Below are positions 25,782 to 35,061 of a stretch of DNA of 53,202 bases, one piece after another. Numbering within the stretch: position 1 is the stretch's first letter; every line of letters starts with the position of its first letter. A program made the translations under genes and the position numbers. The notes beneath the pieces were generated by a model that saw only the letters and a program-made list of their open reading frames with translations, was not told the DNA's origin and searched no databases. The DNA comes from an uncultured Sulfitobacter sp. (GTDB taxonomy: Bacteria > Pseudomonadota > Alphaproteobacteria > Rhodobacterales > Rhodobacteraceae): NCBI GenBank assembly GCA_905182645.1, contig CAJJCJ010000012.1:1-53202 (forward strand). The letters are read 5' to 3'.

Positions 25782-25814
25782 CTTATGCAAAACTTATGCA
25801 AAACTTATGCAATA
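25782..25814 (+). repeat. Three tandem 11-base repeats between ilvB and ilvN
   Basis: CTTATGCAAAA at 25782-25792 and 25793-25803 is followed by CTTATGCAATA at 25804-25814. It starts one base after the ilvB stop codon and ends 26 bases before ilvN. An exact repeat of this type can vary in copy number by slippage and so change the intergenic distance, but no function is known. Confidence 0.85.
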
Positions 25815-25840
25815 ATTACCGCACGAAAGGGGCTGATCTG

Positions 25841-26401
25841 ATGTCCGCACTGAATATCAAAAAAGGCTCAACCAGCCATTCCGCATATAACCTCAAAGCA
25901 GGTTATGAGGATACGGTTGAACGGCACACGCTGGCTATTCTGGTCGAAAACGAGCCGGGCACCCTCGCCCGCGTAATCGGGTTATTTGCTGGTCGTGGCT
26001 ACAATATCGAAAGCCTGACCGTCGCTGAAACTGACCATCACGGGCACCTCAGCCGGATCACAATCGTGACCTCTGGCACACCGCAAGTGATTGAACAGAT
26101 CAAGGCGCAACTTGGTCGGATAGTGCCTGTTCATAAGGTCAACGACCTCACCGTCGAAGGGCCGTCTGTGGAACGCGAATTGGCGTTGTTTAAGGTTGCA
26201 GGCAAAGGCGACGCCCGCATCGAGGCCGTGCGTCTTGCTGACATATTTCGCGCCAACGTGGTCGATAGCACGTTGGAATCATTCGTTTTTGAAGTTGTCG
26301 GCACATCCGAGAAAATCGATGCTTTCGGCGAATTGATGCGTCCTTTGGGCCTCACAGAAGTTGTGCGCACAGGTATCGCCGCCCTGTCACGCGGCACCTA
26401 A
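25841..26401 (+). CDS. ilvN: Acetolactate synthase small (regulatory) subunit
   Basis: A 186-residue regulatory subunit that activates IlvB and mediates feedback inhibition by valine. The ACT domain is clear from HTLAILVENEPGTLARVIGLF near residue 28-48, with the RGYNIESLTVAET stretch after it; the C-terminal half (LADIFRANVVDSTLESFVFE) is the small-subunit-specific domain. The N-terminal extension of about 25 residues (SALNIKKGSTSHSAYNL) is longer than in E. coli IlvH. I start at ATG 25841, which has AAAGGGG at 25826-25832; an in-frame ATG at 25796 lies in the tandem repeats and is unlikely. Co-transcribed with ilvB. Confidence 0.96.
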   Translation: MSALNIKKGSTSHSAYNLKAGYEDTVERHTLAILVENEPGTLARVIGLFAGRGYNIESLTVAETDHHGHLSRITIVTSGTPQVIEQIKAQLGRIVPVHKVNDLTVEGPSVERELALFKVAGKGDARIEAVRLADIFRANVVDSTLESFVFEVVGTSEKIDAFGELMRPLGLTEVVRTGIAALSRGT

Positions 26402-26406
26402 AAACC

Positions 26407-26435
26407 GCGCTGCGCCACAGCTTTAGGCGCGGCGC
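26407..26435 (+). terminator. GC-rich hairpin after ilvN
   Basis: GCGCTGCGCC at 26407-26416 pairs with GGCGCGGCGC at 26426-26435 (one G-T pair) around a 9-base loop, five bases after the ilvN stop. No T-tract follows, so it may stabilise the 3' end or cause pausing rather than act as an intrinsic terminator. Confidence 0.5.
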
Positions 26436-26532
26436 ACACATGTCGCTGTGATGAAATTCTCTGTCGCGCTAAGACAAGGAATGCGACGCCATATTGCTGT
26501 AAATTGGGTCAACACAGCAAAGGATGGACCCC

Positions 26533-27679
26533 ATGGCCAATGATCTAACCGCCGTTCGCCAACCCATTGAGCGCGCCCAAGGCCTGCCCAACGAGCATTA
26601 CATCGACGAAGGCATCTTTGAAGAAGAGAAATACGCCGTGCTCTTTGCATCATGGGCCGGCCTCGCTGTTGCTGCTGACGTGCCAGAAATTGGTGACGCA
26701 AAACCCATAGAATTCCTCGGGATCCCATTATTATTAGTGCGCGACCGCGAAAACAAAGTCCGCGTTTTCCAAAACTCCTGCCGCCATCGCGGCATGATTC
26801 TCGTGTCCGAACCAAAGAAGATCGAAGGCGCAATTCGCTGCCCCTATCATTCATGGTGCTATTCCACCGCTGGTAAACTCGTCAGCACCCCGCACGTCGG
26901 CGGCCCCGGCCACAATACGCATGAAGCGATCAACAAAGACGACCTTGGCCTCACGGAGGTCCGCAGCCACATCTGGTTTGACACGGTGTTCATCAATGTC
27001 GACGGCGCGGCCGATCCGTTTGAAGTAGTTCACGCCGACCTGCTTGCGCGTTGGAAAGAATTCGACAAGCCGATGTATCACGGCGGCACCGAAAGCCACT
27101 TTGACCTAAACCTGACGACCAATTGGAAGCTCGCGATCGAAAACTACTGCGAAAGCTATCACTTGCCGTGGGTCCACCCCGGTTTGAACAGCTATTCACG
27201 GCTTGAGGATCACTATAACATCCAAGAACAAGGCAAATACTCAGGTCAAGGAACTCTTGTTTATCAGCAACTTAAAGGGCCTGATGACACCGTATTCCCT
27301 GACTTTGAAGGACTATCCGAACAAGTGGGATACCGGGGCAGAGTACATCGCCATCTATCCAAATGTCCTACTCGGCGCGCAGCGTGACCATTGTTTTTCC
27401 ATCGTTTTACAGCCCAATACACTGTCGTCCACGACCGAACATATCCACCTGTATTACGCCCAGCCTGATACGTCCCAAGACATGCGCGGCCGCAATGCGC
27501 ACCAATGGAAAGGCGTGTTTGAAGAAGACATCTTTGTCGTTGAAGGCATGCAAAAGGGCCGCCATTCACCGCTTTTTGACGGGGGTCGCTTCAGCCCTGC
27601 AATGGACGGGCCAACGCATAACTTCCACGATTGGGTCGCTGGTAAAGTGCAAGATCACCGTGTCAAGCAAAACGCATGA
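26533..27679 (+). pseudogene. Rieske-type aromatic ring-hydroxylating oxygenase, frameshifted
   Basis: The alpha subunit type of Rieske oxygenase. The Rieske [2Fe-2S] ligands are visible in NSCRHRG and CPYHSW (about residues 80-105), and the mononuclear iron site in ENYCESYHLPWVHP (near residue 205, two His). The frame of ATG 26533 (AAAGGA upstream) leaves the family sequence after DFEGLS and stops at 27387. The rest, KWDTGAEYIAIYPNVLLG to the stop at 27677-27679, is in another frame. At 27319-27322 GAAC stands where GAC is expected, so removing one A gives LSDKWDTGAEY and a protein of about 382 residues. It shares an ATGA overlap with the next small gene. Substrate unknown. Confidence 0.87.
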
Positions 27680-27887
27680 GTGGGCTTGATGCCCAGTTGC
27701 TCGACGCACATGCGCGCCATGACCACCCTGCGCTGGTGACGCTGTATGCGCACTGGCAGCTCAAACCGCGCACGACACCGACGCCGCCTGCTTTTACCTG
27801 ACCCATGCCTATATTTTTGCGCTTGAGCTTGGGCATCCAGACACGGCTGCATTACATGCGCAGCTTGCGGCTCACGGGCGCGTCTGA
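27676..27887 (+). pseudogene. Small partner gene of the Rieske oxygenase, frameshifted
   Basis: The frame begins at ATG 27676, overlapping the Rieske stop (ATGA). It reads MSGLDAQLLDAHARHDHPAL then VTLYA and then leaves the sense, ending at a TGA. The natural continuation ALAAQTAHDTDAACFYLTHA and IFALELGHPDTAALHAQLAAH is in another frame ending at 27885-27887. The break is near 27748-27753, where one base (probably G) seems to be missing. The restored protein of about 70 residues would be a helical protein of unknown function; I do not recognise the family with certainty, but the two pieces join smoothly. Being coupled to a broken Rieske gene, both may have decayed together. Confidence 0.65.
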
Positions 27888-27946
27888 CCCCTTGCCCTAC
27901 TGGGCTGACCAAGGCAGTGTGGCTTTTGACTATAAGGACAAAAGCC

Positions 27947-28888
27947 ATGGCACCCCGCAAAATTATTATCGACACCGACCCCGGCCAAGACGACGCTGTG
28001 GCCATTCTTTTGGCGCTGGCTTCTCCTGACGAAATTGACGTTTTGGGCGTGACAGCAGTGGCAGGCAATGTGCCACTTCCCCTGACCCAAAAGAACGCAA
28101 GGATCGTATGCGAATTGGCGGGCAAGCCAGACACATTGGTGTTTGCAGGCTGCGATGCCCCGTTGGTGCGCAAGCTGGTCACTGCAGAGCATGTGCACGG
28201 CAAAACCGGTCTTGATGGTCCTCAGATGTCCGATCCGACCATGCCATTACAAGATCAACACGCGGTTGAGTACATCATCGAAACGTTGCGCGCCCACGAC
28301 GCCGGAACGATCACGCTGTGCCCGCTTGGGCCGCTGACGAATATAGCAACGGCATTTAAAAGCGCCCCAGATATTATTGAAAAGGTGCAAGAAATTGTTC
28401 TGATGGGTGGGGCTTATTTTCAGGTCGGTAACATCACACCAGCAGCCGAGTTCAACATCTATGTCGACCCAGAGGCGGCCAAAATCGTGTTTGACAGCGG
28501 TGTGCCAATCGTCGTCATGCCGCTTGATGTGACCCATAAAGCGTTGACGACCCGCGCCCGCGTTGAAGCGTTCCGTGCTTTGGGCACAAAGGTCGGCGAC
28601 ATGGTCGCCGCCTGGACCGATTTCTTTGAGAGGTTCGACAAGGAAAAATACGGGTCAGAAGGCGCGCCGCTGCATGACCCTTGTGTTATCGCCTATTTGA
28701 TCCAGCCCGACCTGTTTACGGGCCGCCACGTTAATGTCGAAATTGAAACTGTGTCCGAACTGACCCTTGGCATGACGGTAGCCGATTGGTGGCGCGTGAC
28801 AGACCGTGCGCCCAATGCGATGTTCATGGGTGATTTGGATTCAGATGGGTTTTTCGCGCTTCTTGCGGATCGCTTGGCGCGCCTATGA
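27947..28888 (+). CDS. Inosine-uridine preferring nucleoside hydrolase family protein
   Basis: A 313-residue cytoplasmic enzyme that splits the N-glycosidic bond of ribonucleosides, giving a base and ribose, used in purine and pyrimidine salvage. The Ca-binding Asp cluster is seen at the start as IIIDTDPGQDDAVA (residues 6-19), the conserved ITLCPLGPLTN is near residue 124, and the second Asp/His region APLHDPCV is near residue 240. The frame is intact. Start at ATG 27947 (MAPRK) with AAGGA upstream. It follows the Rieske remnant by about 60 bases and overlaps the GNAT gene by 4 bases. Base preference cannot be read from the sequence. Confidence 0.92.
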   Translation: MAPRKIIIDTDPGQDDAVAILLALASPDEIDVLGVTAVAGNVPLPLTQKNARIVCELAGKPDTLVFAGCDAPLVRKLVTAEHVHGKTGLDGPQMSDPTMPLQDQHAVEYIIETLRAHDAGTITLCPLGPLTNIATAFKSAPDIIEKVQEIVLMGGAYFQVGNITPAAEFNIYVDPEAAKIVFDSGVPIVVMPLDVTHKALTTRARVEAFRALGTKVGDMVAAWTDFFERFDKEKYGSEGAPLHDPCVIAYLIQPDLFTGRHVNVEIETVSELTLGMTVADWWRVTDRAPNAMFMGDLDSDGFFALLADRLARL

Positions 28889-29331
28889 GCACTGCCATCA
28901 ACCTCGCGGGTCCAGCCGATGATGACCGCCTTTTGTCCCTTATGGGCCGCTACCACGAAGAAATTGGCTTACCCTATGATGACGCCCACCGTGCTGCTGT
29001 GACAGCACCCTTGTTGGAAGGCTCGCCCTTAGGCGCTGTCTGGCTGATTGGGCCAGCACGCGCGCCACTTGGCTATGTAATGGTCAGCTTCGGGTGGTCA
29101 GTGTCACTTGGCGGGATGATAGGCTGGGTAGAAGAGGTGTTTATTCGCCCCTCGGTGCGCAGCCGCGGAATCGGCACCGAAGTTCTGCATACCATTGCAG
29201 TTTCACTAGGCCAAGCTGGCCTGCGCGCATTGCAAGTGCGCGTCGACGACAATACCCGCCTTGCAGGGTTCTGCGCGCGCGTCGGATTCGGCAACACAGC
29301 AAATACACGCGTCATGACGGACCTGTTGTGA
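28885..29331 (+). CDS. GNAT family N-acetyltransferase
   Basis: A 148-residue GNAT protein. The family order is visible: N-terminal helices with LSLMGRYHEEIGLPYDD, the central beta strand with GWVEEVFI, the acetyl-CoA-binding loop VRSRGIGTEVLHTIA near residue 91-105 (R-x-x-G-x-G), and the C-terminal RVDDNTRLAGFCARVGF. The length of 148 is typical. It overlaps the nucleoside hydrolase gene upstream (ATGA) and the selO gene downstream (TGATG), so all three should be co-translated. The acceptor is unknown. Confidence 0.85.
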   Translation: MSTAINLAGPADDDRLLSLMGRYHEEIGLPYDDAHRAAVTAPLLEGSPLGAVWLIGPARAPLGYVMVSFGWSVSLGGMIGWVEEVFIRPSVRSRGIGTEVLHTIAVSLGQAGLRALQVRVDDNTRLAGFCARVGFGNTANTRVMTDLL

Positions 29332-30737
29332 TGATCCCGTTCAACAACTCTTATGTGCACCTGCCCGCGCAGATGTTTTCCCGCCAGTCGGCCAAACCTG
29401 TTTCTGATCCCACGCTGATCGTCGCCAACGCGCCCTTGGCAGCTACCCTTGGGATTGATCCAGATTGGATTACCACACCTTCGGCCCGTGACGTATTTGC
29501 AGGCAACGCGGTGGCAGACGGGTCAGAACCGCTTGCCGCGGCCTACGCAGGTCATCAATTTGGCAACTGGAACCCCCGATTGGGCGATGGTCGTGCGCTT
29601 TTGCTGGGCGAGGTTCTGGGAACCGACGGTCTGCGCCGCGATATTCAGCTAAAGGGGTCCGGCCCAACGCCGTATTCACGGTCTGGCGACGGGCGCGCCT
29701 GGCTAGGGCCAGTGCTGCGTGAATATCTGGTGTCAGAAGCGATGCACGCGATGGGTATACCCACAACACGTGCGCTTGCCGCAGTGACAACCGGTGAAAC
29801 CGTACAACGCGAGAGGCCCCTGCCAGGTGCCATCATTACGCGTGTGGCCCAAAGCCATATCCGTATCGGCACATTCCAACTGATGGGAGCGCGCAGCGAT
29901 ATCGATGCGCTGTCGGCCCTATTTGATCACGTCGTTGACCGGCACTATCCAGATGCAGATAGTCCAGCTGCGTTACTGTTGGCCGTGACCAAAGCTCAAG
30001 CCACATTGATTGCGAAATGGATGTCGGTCGGGTTTGTGCACGGCGTGATGAACACCGACAATGTTTCAATTGCAGGCGAAACGATTGATTATGGACCTTG
30101 CGCGTTTATGGATGGTTACGACGCCGCAAGCGTATTCAGCGCGATTGATCGGCAAGGCCGGTATGCCTATCAAAATCAACCGCGTATTGCGGTTTGGAAC
30201 CTTGCGCAATTTGCGACCTCGCTTATCCCTTTGATGCCAGATCAAGATGCCGCGATTGAAGAGTTCACAACAATTATCAATTCCTTTCCAACGCATTACG
30301 AGGCGGAATGGATTGCGGCCTTTGGTGCAAAGCTTGGGTTGGCGGACCCCTCCGAGGATGATCGTGACTTGATAACAGATTTGCTGGCGCTGATGCAGCA
30401 AGACGTTGCTGATTTCACCAATACATTTGCCAATTTGGCGAGCCCCAATGCCCAATACCAATTTACGGACAGGGATGTGTTTGGGGCGTGGTCAGCACGT
30501 TGGCAGGCGCGCGGGTATGACGCAGACATCATGGCGGCAGCCAATCCAGTGATCATTCCGCGCAATCATCAAGTGGAGGCAGCAATCGTTGCTGGCACGG
30601 ATGGCGACTTTGCCCCGTTCCACGCGTTACTGGCTGCGGTGACCCAGCCATTTGCGCCGGTAACTGATGCAACTGCCGCGTTTGCCCGTGCGCCCGCGAT
30701 GGACGAGCGGATCACGCAGACGTTTTGTGGGACCTAA
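29331..30737 (+). CDS. selO: Protein adenylyltransferase SelO (YdiU family)
   Basis: A 468-residue pseudokinase-fold enzyme that transfers AMP from ATP to Ser, Thr or Tyr of proteins in redox stress response. Recognisable motifs are AAAYAGHQFGNWNPRLGDGR near residue 70-89, DIQLKGSGPTPYSR near 105, and the catalytic-type region GVMNTDNVSI near 240. The last residues FCGT hold the Cys that corresponds to the Sec or Cys site of the family. I start at ATG 29331, which overlaps the GNAT stop by one base (TGATG); upstream frame extension is not family-like. Its 3' end overlaps the convergent EamA gene by 26 bases. Confidence 0.93.
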   Translation: MIPFNNSYVHLPAQMFSRQSAKPVSDPTLIVANAPLAATLGIDPDWITTPSARDVFAGNAVADGSEPLAAAYAGHQFGNWNPRLGDGRALLLGEVLGTDGLRRDIQLKGSGPTPYSRSGDGRAWLGPVLREYLVSEAMHAMGIPTTRALAAVTTGETVQRERPLPGAIITRVAQSHIRIGTFQLMGARSDIDALSALFDHVVDRHYPDADSPAALLLAVTKAQATLIAKWMSVGFVHGVMNTDNVSIAGETIDYGPCAFMDGYDAASVFSAIDRQGRYAYQNQPRIAVWNLAQFATSLIPLMPDQDAAIEEFTTIINSFPTHYEAEWIAAFGAKLGLADPSEDDRDLITDLLALMQQDVADFTNTFANLASPNAQYQFTDRDVFGAWSARWQARGYDADIMAAANPVIIPRNHQVEAAIVAGTDGDFAPFHALLAAVTQPFAPVTDATAAFARAPAMDERITQTFCGT

Positions 30738-31632
30738 GCGGGCGATTGATTAGCAAGATGCCTATGGCGACCAGCACGAGTGCGCCAATCAGATTTGGTC
30801 CCACCTCTTCGCCAAGCAAAAGCCACCCAAGGGCAACGCTCAGCACTGGTGAAAGAAAGCTAAATGATGCTACGCCGCTTGCCGGATAGATCGACAAAAG
30901 CCACAGCCAGAACACGAAACCCGCGCTGACCACGACGACGATTTGGAATGCGAGCCCCCAGAGGTGGATCGGGGCGAGGTCGCGGATCAGGTCGCCAAAG
31001 AACATTGACGCCACCAATAGAACGGGTGCAGAAACGCCAATCTGCCACATTAGTTGCATCTCTGGGCGGACTTTTGAGAGCGGCGATGCTTTAGCCAATA
31101 ATGCGGTGATCGCCCACCCAAATGCCGCCCCAAGTGCCGCAAGATCGCCCCAGATATTTGCGGTGCCTTCGTCGCGCGCCAGAATGGCCCATGCGACCCC
31201 AGCCAGCGCAAATGCCAGCCCCACAGCTTTTTGGGGGGTGATCTTGTCACCGGCGACAAAGATATGCGCCAAGATTGCCATCCAAACTGGCATAGAATAG
31301 AAAATAACGCCTGACCTGCCAACGGTGGTAAGATCAAGAGCGATGAATAAACATAAAAATTCAAAAGCAAATACGGTACCAGTTATTGCACCCCAACGCT
31401 TAGTGCCCTTGATCCACTGCAATGGGATACCGCGCCAACGCATATAGGCATAGACGCATAACACCGCCCCTGCGGACCGCAATCCAGCAAAGAATACGGG
31501 CTGAATGCCGCCATTGGTGACCTTGATCACAACTTGATTGAAGGCGAGCAAAAACGCGAAGCCCGTGAGAGCAACCGCGCCAAATGCATCTATCTGAGTT
31601 TTGCGTTCCATGGCACCCACTTGGAGGGCCAT
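30712..31632 (-). CDS. EamA/DMT family transporter
   Basis: A 306-residue inner-membrane protein with about ten transmembrane helices arranged as two EamA repeats (first about residues 12-140, second about 150-295). Typical segments are LTGFAFLLAFNQVVIKVT at the start, IFYSMPVWMAILAHIFVAGD near residue 132-151, and LSPVLSVALGWLLLGEEVG near the end, a usual EamA ending. Such proteins export metabolites or amino acids; the substrate is unknown. ATG 31632 lies 12 bases after the DUF3179 stop codon, which suggests an operon; an alternative start is ATG 31611 (MERKTQI). The 3' end overlaps selO. Confidence 0.88.
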   Translation of the reverse strand: MALQVGAMERKTQIDAFGAVALTGFAFLLAFNQVVIKVTNGGIQPVFFAGLRSAGAVLCVYAYMRWRGIPLQWIKGTKRWGAITGTVFAFEFLCLFIALDLTTVGRSGVIFYSMPVWMAILAHIFVAGDKITPQKAVGLAFALAGVAWAILARDEGTANIWGDLAALGAAFGWAITALLAKASPLSKVRPEMQLMWQIGVSAPVLLVASMFFGDLIRDLAPIHLWGLAFQIVVVVSAGFVFWLWLLSIYPASGVASFSFLSPVLSVALGWLLLGEEVGPNLIGALVLVAIGILLINRPLRSHKTSA

Positions 31633-31644
31633 AAAGCGTCAGTG

Positions 31645-32613
31645 TCAACTGCCGCCGAGCATCCATTTACCTTCGGGCCAGAACGCGTGAAACGCGAATG
31701 CGAACATTACGTCATGCGGTACGTCAGCGCCGTTCGCATCGCGCACCCGCACGTTGCCGACCTCTTTTCCGTCGCCAATGCGCTTGCTGTCCAGAGCAGA
31801 GGCTTGACCTGCCGCCCATGTGAGGGTCACACCGTTTTCTGTTACAGTACCTTCATCCGATAGGCGTGTTAGCGGCCATGCTTGGTCACCAACACGGACA
31901 ACGCGGGCCAATGCCGGAATATCATGTGGTGGTCTTTCGCCCGAATACAGGAATGGCTGGAAAGAGCTGTCATACTGCACATATGGGTTCGCCCCGTAGT
32001 TGCGGTTGTAGTCGGGCATGTCCATCACAAGGCCGTCAGGATTGCGGGCTGCGAACACATCCCAGCTTTCCATCCATGATGGCAAGCTTGTCAGTTCAGT
32101 GCCGTTCAAATCGCCCACGATTGCCTCTCCAATGGCTTGTTGCCACCAGCTTTCGGTTTCGCGGTCAAACATCAGCATATCCGAGTTGCGCAGCTTGCCA
32201 GACACACCAAATGTCAGTGTGCCTGCGTCGGTGCGTCTATCAAATGTGATGTCGGAATTGCACAGAGGGCAGAATGTGACGGCCACAGGGATGCCCCCAA
32301 CGGTATCATTTACGATTTCATGCCATGTCAAATAGCGGATCGGATAGGCGCGCGGCAAAGCCCCTTCGATTTCAACGGTGATAACGGGTTCGCGAGGGGC
32401 CAGGCGGTCTTCGTCCGTGACATTCCTGAAATCAGGGTCAGACAGCGCAGGAATGCCGTCCTTGGACGGCCCTCCAGACAGTATCTCCACCCAGTTTTCG
32501 ACGCTCGTATTTTCAAAATCTGTGTTGGGCCATTCGTGCACCCAAAATTTGGGACTCGCAAGCGAAGTGTTGGCGATGGTGCAAAAGGCAGCGATTGTCG
32601 GGATCAGGCGCAT
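31645..32613 (-). CDS. DUF3179 domain-containing exported protein
   Basis: A 322-residue protein with an N-terminal signal peptide (MRLIPTIAAFCTIANTSLAS). The DUF3179 features are the region ITVEIEGALPRAYPIRYLTW, the motif FCPLCNSDITFDR with two Cys near residue 117-121, and GVSGKLRNSDMLMFDRETES after it. Members occur in periplasm or on the surface and are of unknown function; the CPLC pair is invariant in those I know. It is followed by the EamA gene after 12 bases and preceded by a hairpin that separates it from the cyclophilin genes. Confidence 0.88.
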   Translation of the reverse strand: MRLIPTIAAFCTIANTSLASPKFWVHEWPNTDFENTSVENWVEILSGGPSKDGIPALSDPDFRNVTDEDRLAPREPVITVEIEGALPRAYPIRYLTWHEIVNDTVGGIPVAVTFCPLCNSDITFDRRTDAGTLTFGVSGKLRNSDMLMFDRETESWWQQAIGEAIVGDLNGTELTSLPSWMESWDVFAARNPDGLVMDMPDYNRNYGANPYVQYDSSFQPFLYSGERPPHDIPALARVVRVGDQAWPLTRLSDEGTVTENGVTLTWAAGQASALDSKRIGDGKEVGNVRVRDANGADVPHDVMFAFAFHAFWPEGKWMLGGS

Positions 32614-32661
32614 GGTGTTTCCTCCGGTGTTAGCCGGGGTGTGCCTGCCTGTAGGCTGAGT

Positions 32662-32697
32662 GCATAGCCCCCTCGCAAAGAAGTGAGAGGGCTATGC
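32662..32697 (-). terminator. Hairpin after the cyclophilin genes
   Basis: GCATAGCCC at 32662-32670 and GGGCTATGC at 32689-32697 form a 9-bp stem that can be extended inwards with one mismatch. It lies 9 bases after the stop of the periplasmic cyclophilin gene on the minus strand. No T run follows on that strand, so it may act as a partial terminator or RNA stabiliser. Confidence 0.55.
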
Positions 32698-32705
32698 GGT
32701 TTTCG

Positions 32706-33248
32706 TTACTGCGTGACGCGCACAGCCTGCATCATATCAGGCGTGCCAACCATGGCGCCATTGCCGCCAGTGCCACGTTTGATTTGATTTACAATATCCA
32801 TGCCTTCAGTCACTTCTCCAACAACCGTGTATTGGTTGTTCAGGCTTGGGTATTCCGTAAACATAATAAAGAATTGGCTGTTCGCAGAGTTCGGGTTGCT
32901 TGACCGCGCCATGCCAACAATACCTGTAACAAACGGACGATCAGAGAATTCCGCCGGAATGTCAGGCAGATCAGATGCGCCAGTTCCAGCGCGGCGGATG
33001 TTTTCGCCTTTGCCGTATTGCACATCGCCAGTCTGCGCCATGAAACCATCAATCACACGGTGAAATACGACGCCATCATAGTCGCCAGCTTCGGCGATTG
33101 CCGTAATTTGGGCGACATGAAGCGGCGCTGTGTCCTCGAACAGGTCAATTTTGATGGTGCCGTTGGCCTCGCCAGCGATGTCGATCTCAAGACCAGAAGC
33201 GAACGCAGGTCCAGCGACGAGTGCCAGAATTGCGCCCAGCTTATACAT
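32706..33248 (-). CDS. Peptidylprolyl isomerase (cyclophilin), exported
   Basis: A 180-residue cyclophilin with a signal peptide (MYKLGAILALVAGPAFAS), hence periplasmic, catalysing cis-trans isomerisation of proline bonds. The active-site residues are visible in VVFHRVIDGFMAQTGD and the region NSANSQFFIMF, both highly similar to the neighbouring cytoplasmic paralogue. ATG 33248 overlaps the stop of the upstream cyclophilin gene, so they form a coupled pair. An ATG three codons upstream (33257) is also possible but would extend the signal peptide. The two genes probably arose by duplication, one then gaining the export signal. Confidence 0.92.
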   Translation of the reverse strand: MYKLGAILALVAGPAFASGLEIDIAGEANGTIKIDLFEDTAPLHVAQITAIAEAGDYDGVVFHRVIDGFMAQTGDVQYGKGENIRRAGTGASDLPDIPAEFSDRPFVTGIVGMARSSNPNSANSQFFIMFTEYPSLNNQYTVVGEVTEGMDIVNQIKRGTGGNGAMVGTPDMMQAVRVTQ

Positions 33249-33747
33249 CTGCGGCAACTTTCACACTGATCATGCGATCAGGGTTCACGGGTGGTTCGCC
33301 TTTTGCAATAGCGTCGACGTGCTCCATGCCCGACATAACGTTGCCGTATACAGTGTATTGACCGTTCAGGAAGTCGTTGTCTTTGAAGCTGATGAAGAAC
33401 TGCGAGTTTGCAGAGTTCGGGCTAGATGACCGTGCTGCACCCAATGCGCCGCGCGCGTGTGGAATTTTGGAAAATTCAGCCGTTAGGTCAGGCATATCGG
33501 ACCCACCAGTACCTGCGCGGCCTGGGTTATAGTTCTTTTCCATGTTCGCGTGCTCAACATCGCCAGTTTGGGCCATGAAGCCATCAATGACGCGGTGGAA
33601 TGACACGTTGTCGTAATGACCAGCGCGTGCAAGTTCCTTCATCCGTGCGGTGTGAAGCGGTGCTACGTCTGGCAGCAAAGCGATGACCACTTCGCCACCG
33701 GTCAGTGTCATGATGATTGTGTTTTCTGGATCTTTAATATCGGCCAT
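33241..33747 (-). CDS. Peptidylprolyl isomerase (cyclophilin), cytoplasmic
   Basis: A 168-residue cyclophilin without a signal peptide. The isomerase motifs are VSFHRVIDGFMAQTGDVEH near residue 48-66, with the catalytic Arg in FHR, and SANSQFFISFKD near 112-123. It starts at 33747 (MADIKDPEN) and is divergent from pgk, 135 bases apart. Its stop lies within the first codons of the exported cyclophilin gene. The pair is a common arrangement in this family of bacteria, as far as I know, and their sequences are clearly related but not identical. Confidence 0.93.
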   Translation of the reverse strand: MADIKDPENTIIMTLTGGEVVIALLPDVAPLHTARMKELARAGHYDNVSFHRVIDGFMAQTGDVEHANMEKNYNPGRAGTGGSDMPDLTAEFSKIPHARGALGAARSSSPNSANSQFFISFKDNDFLNGQYTVYGNVMSGMEHVDAIAKGEPPVNPDRMISVKVAADV

Positions 33748-33882
33748 TTTGGGCTCCTGCAGGTTTTATAAATCGTTGCGCCATTACATATGGCCCAAAA
33801 GTCCATTGAACAAGGCATCCGGTTGACCCCAGCGCCATTGTGCCGCAATGAAAGGTCAAATTGATTAAACTTGGAGGCTGAT

Positions 33883-35061
33883 ATGGCTTGGAAGACGCTT
33901 GATGATATGGACCTAGACGGCAAACGCGTGCTGGTCCGCGTGGATATCAATGTGCCGATGGAAAATGGCAAAGTCACCGATATCACTCGCATCGCGCGCA
34001 TTGCCCAAACGGTTTACGACATCCAAGACGCTGGCGGTAAGGTCATCTTGATGGCTCATTACGGTCGCCCCAAGGGCAAAGTTGTTGAAGAAATGTCCCT
34101 AATCCATATCGCCCCTGCTGTCGCTAACGAGCTGGGCGTGCCGATTACATTTGCAGACAGTGATTACCGCGATGCGGTCAAAGAAATGCAAAACGACGAA
34201 GTTTTGCTTTTGGAAAACCTGCGTTTCAACCCCGGTGAAGAAGCCAATGATATGGGCTTTGCCAAGCGGCTTGCGTCGCTTTGCGATGTCTACGTCAACG
34301 ATGCGTTTTCCGCGGCCCACCGCGCTCATGCCAGCACACACGCGATTGCAACGCTGCGCCCGTCTTGCGCTGGTCGCTTGATGGCGCAGGAGCTATCGGC
34401 ATTGGAGGCCGCGTTGGGCACCCCTAAGCGCCCTGTTGTGGCTGTGGTCGGTGGCGCGAAAGTATCCACTAAGCTGGACCTATTGGGCAATTTGGTTGGC
34501 AAGGTTGACCACTTGGTCATTGGTGGCGGCATGGCGAACACCTTTTTGGCCGCTCAAGGCATTAATGTAGGTCAATCGCTTTGCGAACATGATCTGGCTG
34601 ACACCGCCCGCGAGATTTTGTCTAAGGCCGAAGCTGCGGGCTGCGAAATCATCCTGCCGCGCGACATCGTTGTAGCGCGTAAATTTAAGGCTGGTGCCGA
34701 CAGTGAAACAGTTGCGCCTGATGCCTGTCCCGCCGACGCGATGATCTTGGATGCGGGGCCAGCAACGGTCGCCTATATCAAAGAAGTTCTAGAAAATGCC
34801 AAGACGTTGATCTGGAACGGCCCATTGGGCGCGTTTGAGATCGAACCGTTCAATGCGGCCACAAATGCGGCAGCAAAGGTAGCGGCCAAGTTGACCAATT
34901 CAGGCAAGTTGATTTCGGTTGCGGGTGGCGGTGATACTGTCGCGGCACTGAACCAAGCCGATGCTGCGGACAAGTTCACCTATATATCGACCGCTGGTGG
35001 TGCATTTCTAGAGTGGATGGAAGGCAAAGAATTGCCTGGAATTGCCGCACTGCAGAACTGA
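33883..35061 (+). CDS. pgk: Phosphoglycerate kinase
   Basis: A 392-residue glycolytic enzyme that transfers the acyl phosphate of 1,3-bisphosphoglycerate to ADP. Substrate-binding motifs are [16 protein letters not shown] near residue 15-30 (Asp and Asn for 3-phosphoglycerate), [11 protein letters not shown] near 58, and the hinge [17 protein letters not shown] near 187. The nucleotide motif [14 protein letters not shown] is at the C-terminal end. DINVP replaces the more common DFNVP, a conservative change. Start at ATG 33883 with GGAGG at 33873-33877. The stop codon is inside a 12-bp hairpin, and the aldolase gene follows. Confidence 0.97.
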   Translation: MAWKTLDDMDLDGKRVLVRVDINVPMENGKVTDITRIARIAQTVYDIQDAGGKVILMAHYGRPKGKVVEEMSLIHIAPAVANELGVPITFADSDYRDAVKEMQNDEVLLLENLRFNPGEEANDMGFAKRLASLCDVYVNDAFSAAHRAHASTHAIATLRPSCAGRLMAQELSALEAALGTPKRPVVAVVGGAKVSTKLDLLGNLVGKVDHLVIGGGMANTFLAAQGINVGQSLCEHDLADTAREILSKAEAAGCEIILPRDIVVARKFKAGADSETVAPDACPADAMILDAGPATVAYIKEVLENAKTLIWNGPLGAFEIEPFNAATNAAAKVAAKLTNSGKLISVAGGGDTVAALNQADAADKFTYISTAGGAFLEWMEGKELPGIAALQN

